Below are positions 58,935 through 64,000 of a DNA stretch of 64,000 bases, piece after piece; within the stretch, counting starts at the first letter, position 1, and each line of letters starts with the position of its first letter. Under the pieces are notes generated by a model that saw nothing but the letters and a program-made list of their open reading frames with translations, did no database searches and was not told the DNA's origin. A program made the position numbers and the translations under genes. The stretch comes from Tricholomella constricta. Lineage: Eukaryota > Basidiomycota > Agaricomycetes > Agaricales > Lyophyllaceae. The DNA lies in the NCBI GenBank assembly GCA_013368375.1, contig JAACJP010000004.1:1860001-1924000 (forward strand), written 5' to 3'.

Positions 58935-60427
58935 ATGTCAGCGAAAATGTAAGAATCTTTATTTTATAGAAGCACTCAACTCAAGTATTTTTCAGCTATT
59001 ACGACTCTGACGCCGACCTCGGCCTGTTGAACGACAAACAGATCGTTTTCTTGGGGTATGCGTCTGTTGATTCAACACATAATCGTGCATCCTAAACATC
59101 TGTTGTCGAACTAGTTTCGGAAACCAGGGTGCCGCCCAGGCTCAAAACCTGAGGGACAGCGGCATTTTGAACGACAATATCCTGATTGCCAATCGCGAAG
59201 ATTCCTATGCTGTTGACGCCAAATCGAAAGGTTTCCGAGTCGAACACGATTTTGGCAAAGCCGGAGCAGTCGCCGATGGTGGGAATTCTCGTGCGAGAGA
59301 TAATGTACAATTGACTAAGCGAACGAACAGTGCTTTTCCTCTTGGTACCCGACCAGGTTCAGCCTCGAGTATTCAACGACCAGGTGGCCCCGACGCTGAA
59401 AGAAACAGCGACAATCGTCATTGCCAGCGGATACAACGTGTTCTATAAACTGCTTAATTTCCAGGCGAAGCAAGATGTCGTGATGGTTGCACCAAGGTCA
59501 GTAGCCGCCAAATAATTGATGGAAATAGCAATGCATCCTTTACAGAATGATAGGTTCCTCCGTGCGTTCCCTGTACGAGAAAGGAAAGGGGTTTCCTTGC
59601 TTCCTGTCCGTTGAACAAGATGGTTCTGGTAATGGATTGCCCATGGCGTTGGCTCTCTCTCGGGCGATTGGGGCTACTCGAGCAGGCGCAATTGCTTCTT
59701 CTGCGCGCGAAGAGACAGCCATGGATCTGTTTGCAGGCAAGTTCAGTATGACTAATTCCGAGTCTCACCTCACAATAGTGGCGACAGAACAAGCGTTGTG
59801 GCCCAACATTATTATGCTATTCAGGTAAGCTTCACTGAATGACGGGTGCGAAATGAATCTGAGCCTTGATGTTCGCAGAGAAGCGTTTAGCGTTCTCAAG
59901 GAAGCCGGTTGTTCGGATGAAGCCCTATGTTATGAAATGTAAAAATATGAAGTGGTATTTGGGGATCGGCTCACAGCAGTTTTTTCAAGGTGGATGTCCA
60001 AAGAGCCCGCAGAGATTTTCGAGCGCGCGGCAGAAGAAGGGTTCATCCAACAGGTACGTGGTTAAAATCATTCAAGCATGCAACTCAAGATGTCTTCCAG
60101 TTGAAGCACCATTCGTCGGTATCCCAGTATGGACAACTCAGTGGAGCCTTAGCACTGGATGGAGTAGCAGCCCGAGAGCATTTTAAGCATATTTTGCACA
60201 ACCAGGTGTGTGTTAACCTTGAAAGCGAGAACTTCGACTGAGTCATCATATTGATATGGTAGGTTCTGAATGGAAAATTTTGCAAAGAATTCAGCAAGAT
60301 AGAGTCAGATCTGGAGAAAGAGGGTCCTGAGAATCCTCTGAACGAACTGTATCGCAGATCAGAAGAGAGTGAGCTTGGTCAAGCCGAGAAACGGGTTCGT
60401 GCCCGACTTGCGGGTTTACTCGTGTAG
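58935..60427 (+). CDS. Ketol-acid reductoisomerase-like protein, non-canonical
   Basis: Resembles IlvC/Ilv5, the enzyme of branched-chain amino-acid synthesis, but with differences. MSAKIYYDSDADLGLLNDKQ leads to the NADPH-binding LGFGNQGAAQAQNLRDSG, FLLVPDQVQPRVFNDQVAPT, VAPRMIGSSVRSLYEKGKGF, and the metal-binding helix SAREETAMDLFAEQALWPN. At the position of the conserved SHG histidine the sequence is VIASGYNVFY, so the histidine is replaced by serine; the Asp and Glu of the metal site (DLFAE) remain. A second domain continues LKHHSSVSQYGQLSGALALD and ends VRARLAGLLV. No mitochondrial presequence is visible, unlike Ilv5. It may be a diverged enzyme of specialised metabolism. About eight introns are implied. 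Confidence 0.8.
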
Positions 60428-60535
60428 TAACATTATTTGTACAAATTTGTTGCGCTATTATGTCAGCCAAATACGAATCAATAGCCGTTTTGCTTCCCCG
60501 TTCTGGCTCACGTTGACTAGCCTCCAGCATTCCTC

Positions 60536-62916
60536 ATGGCTTCTCCCAATGGTGCAATGGACGTAGATGGCTCTCCCAACCACCGCTCGTATGTGTGTTT
60601 TTCATGACCTTGCGAACACTAGTTAAAGACGCAATCAACGCAGGTCACGGAACCATTCAACTGATACCCACCGCACTAGGAGATCACACCGCTCGGTGTC
60701 TCGAGAGAAGAAACGACGTGACAGAGGAGACCACGAAGAACGGCGCAGAAGGAGCCGTAGTAGGGACAAGTATCGTGAGAGGGACCGATCTCGGGACCGC
60801 CACAGAGACAGAGATCGTGACAGGGAGAGAGACAGGGAGCGACGCCGTGAAAGGGATGGAGAGCGAGGGCATCGGAGTGACAGACCTCGTGCCAGAGGTG
60901 ATAGCCGCCATAGTCACCGAGAACGTGATCGTGACCGCGACAGAGAGGACAGAGACAGAAGGCGCAAGCGACCGGATGACATTGACGATTCGAGCGAACT
61001 CCGAGAGCAGGAAGGTCGCTCGAAGAAGAAGAGACCAGAGGATGATCATGATGACCTTGTGCCCCCTCCTCCTTCAGACGCCCCTCCACCTCCTCCCAGA
61101 GACAGCCCAAGATCTACTCGAGGTGATCGCTCCATGGACCATAAAAATGGAGATAGGCCTCTTAGACCTTTCGATCCTAAAGACGAATTTGACGAACCCG
61201 CAAGATACAAGCACAGGGACTACGCGCGCCAACCACATGACGACGAAGATGATCCCAGGGATCGTCGACGACGGACAGGGAGCCCTCTTCCACCAATCAA
61301 GTAAGGTTTTTTATCAATCTCCCTACCAACATACTCATATGTTCTCTATAGAAGAGCTTCCCCGGTCTATGAAGCTCCCCAAGAGGAACCCTACAATCCC
61401 GACGAACCGAAAGAGGATGATTCTGAAGCACGATCCGTTTTCGTTTCGCAACTCGCTGCCCGATTAACTGCCCGGGATCTGGGATATTTTTTCGAAGACA
61501 AACTCGGCGAAGGAACTGTGATGGATTCCAGAATTGTAACGGACAGGTTATCTCGTCGTTCAAAAGGGTACGTTCGAGCCTCAAGTACAACATGTCTCCT
61601 GACCTGTTATACTTTTTTTTTAATTGACAGCATTGGCTATGTTGAGTTCCGCTCTATTGACCTCGTCGAGAAAGCAATTGCGCTGTCGGGCACAGTCGTC
61701 ATGGGTCTCCCAATCATGGTGCAGCTGACCGAATCAGAGAGGAACAAGCTTCATCCAGGAGATGGGCACGTCTTCTCTGCCTTTTTCTCCAATGCTTTAT
61801 ACTGACACTTCATCTAGCAATTTAAACCTTCCTCCTGGTGTCAGCGCACCACATGGAGCCATGCAGTTCGTAAACGCAACCTGAACTTCCCTGCTGTCAT
61901 TTTCTGAACGGCTCTCCCCACAGATTATACGTAGGGTCGTTACACTTCAACCTTACAGAATCCGATATCAAGCAAGTCTTCGAGCCCTTTGGCGAACTTG
62001 AATTTGTCGACCTTCACAGGGATCCCATGACTGGACGCAGCAAGGGCTACGCTTTTGTCCAGTAAGGCGATTTAACAAGTCCTAAATCTGCCCTGATATT
62101 AATGCTGCTTTGTAGATATAAAAGAGTGGAAGACGCCAGGATGGCGCTGGAACAGATGGAAGGCTTTGAGTTGGCTGGTCGTACGGTGAGTTTCACATCT
62201 TAGAATCTGTTCGTTTATCTTAACGATCCTTCCAGCTTCGTGTCAATACGGTTCACGAAAAAGGAACAGCTAGATACACACAACAGGACTCTTTGGACGA
62301 AGCCGGGGGTAAGTCCCATTCAAGCTCCAGTCACTCCTGTTTCTCATTTTCTGTACAGGCGGTAACTTGAATGCTGCGTCCCGTCAAGCACTGATGCAGA
62401 AACTCGCTAGGACTGAACCAGCTTTGTCTAGGCCTGAACCTGTGTAAGATGCCACCCACATGAGATCGACTGGCTGACTGACATGATTTGCAGAGCGAAG
62501 CCGACTATTACTCAAGCAATGCAGTCACGCTCTGTTTTATTGAAGAATATGTTCGACCCAGAAGAGTGAGTACCCATCATCTTTTTGCATGCTTTGCAAA
62601 GAAGGCAAAACTCATTCCAATTTACAGAGAAACGGAGCGCGACTGGGATAAGGATCTCGCTGACGATGTCAAGGGTGAATGCGAGGAGAAATATGGTCCA
62701 GTCGAAGCTATCAAAGTTGAGAAAGAAACTCAGGTAATTTGCTTGCTTCTCATGAACGTCAGCTTTTCAACGTTTATACAGGGAGAAATCTACATGAAAT
62801 TCGATTCCATCGACACTGCCAAAAAAGCCATTCAGGGTCTCAACGGTCGATGGTTCGGCGGAAAGCAAGTCTCTGCGACCTTCATATCGGATGCCATCAT
62901 GCAGGCCCATCAGTAG
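60536..62916 (+). CDS. RBM39: RBM39/CC1-like SR-related splicing factor
   Basis: Nuclear splicing factor related to human RBM39 and fission yeast Rsd1. The N terminus MASPNGAMDVDGSPNHRS is spliced to an RS/RD-rich domain (RRRRSRSRDKYRERDRSRD and similar). RRM1 spans ARSVFVSQLAARLTARDL to GIGYVEFRSIDLVEKAIAL, RRM2 spans LYVGSLHFNLTESDIKQVFE to RSKGYAFVQYKRVEDARMAL, and a linker leads to a C-terminal U2AF-homology RRM: VLLKNMFDPEEETERDWDKD, ECEEKYGPVEAIKVEKETQG, IYMKFDSIDTAKKAIQGLNG and RWFGGKQVSATFISDA. The RWFGGK stretch of the UHM domain contains the RxF motif that binds tryptophan ligands. About nine introns are implied. Confidence 0.94.
60760..60975 (+). repeat. Purine-rich repeat coding the Arg/Asp-rich domain
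   Basis: Low-complexity stretch of CGx/GAx-type codons encoding alternating Arg-Asp/Arg-Glu/Arg-Ser, part of the RS-like domain of the splicing factor. It also yields spurious long open frames in the other two forward frames and on the minus strand. Confidence 0.8.
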
Positions 62917-63661
62917 TCAACTCTTTGCACCTCCTTCACATCTGGGCCTGCGCAGAGGGGTATTCACTGGCTAAAGTCCTCTTTTCTTCTATTTATCACT
63001 AAAGAGGCGAAACAGATTCCAATTTTTCTGTTTGACCTCTGTCGTTCTTTTTTGGTGTTCCATATCTCAATTTCTCATGCCGTGCAGATCTTAAGCCTTC
63101 ACGTTCGGGCTGGAACGCTCTCAACAGCAATATGCATAGGCAGGTTTCATTGCTGTGATGCTCTTCTGAACGTCATGCTACGTTCCTTTTTCTCAAATAA
63201 CCTTTTTCTGCGTTAGATAACACAAAAGAGAATGTTTGCCCACGTTTGCCCAAAAGTTGGACTTCGACATTTGCCATAAGATACTCCCTGCTGACACGCT
63301 TCATGGAGGTATCAATCGCGGTCTCTTCCACCTATTCGTCTAAGTTGCTAATAGACGGTGTAGGACTCGAAGGACATAAACTCTAACTATGAACATATCC
63401 CACTTTTAGCGCGATCTGAACCATGACCCTATTATTCTATCAACTCTATCTTTAGGTCATCGTCAATAAATGCAAAACCCACTGAACGCTCAAATTTCCC
63501 GGAATTGCTTGAGAAGGCGATGCAAAGAAGTCGACTGTCAGGCGACCATTAAGTATCGGACCGGCATCCGGAACTCCCTAGTCACTGATTATATCAACCG
63601 TCCACAAGTCCTGCGTCTATAGCTCCCTTTCCCTTGTTCTTCACTCGTATCTCATCGAGCA
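62917..63661. other. Intergenic region upstream of the D-serine dehydratase gene
   Basis: About 745 bp holding the 3' end of the splicing factor gene and the promoter of the next gene. A short direct repeat (gtttgcccac, then gtttgccca) lies near 63235-63255. No coding frame, RNA gene or strong regulatory motif was recognised. Confidence 0.4.
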
Positions 63662-64000
63662 ATGGTTACACAAACCAAAACACCTTATCAGTTCTTGGAG
63701 CGGCCCAGAAAGGCCAATCTGATCGAGGAATTTCATGACAGGGCATTGGATACATTGCGGACACCTGCAATGATCATCGACCGAACTCTTTTCGCAGAGA
63801 ATTGTGCAAGCATGCATTTGAGATCTAAAGCATGGGGAGCCAACTTCCGCGCACATTTAAAAACCCATAAGGTAAGAAAATCTGTCGCAATTGGTTGCCT
63901 CATATCGCTCACTCGATTAGACTGTGGAAGGCACAAGGCTCCAGCTTCAATCGAGCGTTGATAAAACGCAGGCCATTGTCGTTTCAACCCTCATGGAGGC
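63662..64000 (+). CDS. DSD1: D-serine dehydratase-like PLP enzyme, 3' end outside window
   Basis: Fold type III (alanine-racemase-like) PLP enzyme that deaminates D-serine, or D-threonine aldolase-like. Exon 1 (63662-63871) gives MVTQTKTPYQFLERPRKANL, LRTPAMIIDRTLFAENCASM and FRAHLKTHK, where the lysine of FRAHLKTHK is the predicted PLP-binding residue. A 49-nt intron (63872-63920) leads to exon 2, TVEGTRLQLQSSVDKTQAIV followed by VSTLMEA at the window edge. The motif order TPAxxID...RPHxKTHK is typical of DSD1 and of fungal D-threonine aldolases. Confidence 0.88.

Noticed and set aside
60595..61467. Long open frames in two other frames and on the minus strand over the RS/RD domain of the splicing factor
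   Set aside because: They are shadows of the repetitive purine-rich codons; only the frame encoding the Arg/Asp-rich domain joins to the RRMs.
1..64000. CRISPR arrays, tRNA/rRNA genes, insertion sequences, viral insertions
   Set aside because: No regularly spaced non-coding repeats, no tRNA-like B-box clusters and no transposase, reverse transcriptase or capsid frames were seen. The only strong tandem repeat is coding.

Overview
The window is nuclear DNA from a filamentous basidiomycete, almost certainly a mushroom-forming agaricomycete. The evidence is densely packed protein genes on both strands, many phase-variable introns of about 47-60 nt, and protein families typical of that group: TKL-type kinases, AIG1/GIMAP-like G-domain proteins, Tle1-like DUF2235 hydrolases and F-box/LRR fragments. 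I saw no rRNA, tRNA, CRISPR array, insertion sequence or intact transposon. Most coding regions were rebuilt by joining reading frames across GT-AG (and several GC-AG) introns, so listed spans include introns.

Layout. 1-5.97 kb: D-3-phosphoglycerate dehydrogenase (5' truncated), RAD51, a decayed F-box/LRR gene, mitochondrial ribosomal protein uL4m and cytosolic uS9 (RPS16). 6.3-11.6 kb: a two-BRCT/Myb-like protein resembling RAP1, complex I subunit B14.7, and an EED-like WD40 protein. 12-20.7 kb: a small secreted Kex2-type repeat-peptide precursor, ESF1, NUDC, a SIZ/PIAS SUMO ligase and the ADP/ATP carrier. 20.9-27.3 kb: IRC3-like mitochondrial helicase, bifunctional pseudouridine catabolic enzyme, and molybdopterin synthase large subunit. 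27.5-31.7 kb: a TKL kinase fused to a G-domain protein, followed by a kinase-less G-domain paralogue. 32-40 kb: ICE2, DUG3-like amidotransferase, AGM1, SEC17 and NUS1. 41.7-48.7 kb: Tle1-like hydrolase and a very large multipass membrane protein of unknown function. 49.4-53 kb: RRP36 and a CorA-type Mg2+ transporter separated by a four-E-box array. 53.3-64 kb: coiled-coil protein, PEX16, cupin, SDR, a ketol-acid-reductoisomerase-like enzyme, RBM39/CC1-like splicing factor and the start of a D-serine dehydratase.

Most of these are unrelated housekeeping genes. Several pairs are divergent with short shared promoters: uL4m/uS9, the repeat-peptide gene/ESF1, pseudouridine enzyme/MOCS2B, AGM1/SEC17 and SDR/KARI-like. 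The most unusual items are the kinase-GTPase fusion with its tandem paralogue, the repeat-peptide precursor, the E-box array, the KARI-like enzyme that has lost the conserved SHG histidine, and a high number of GC-AG introns.
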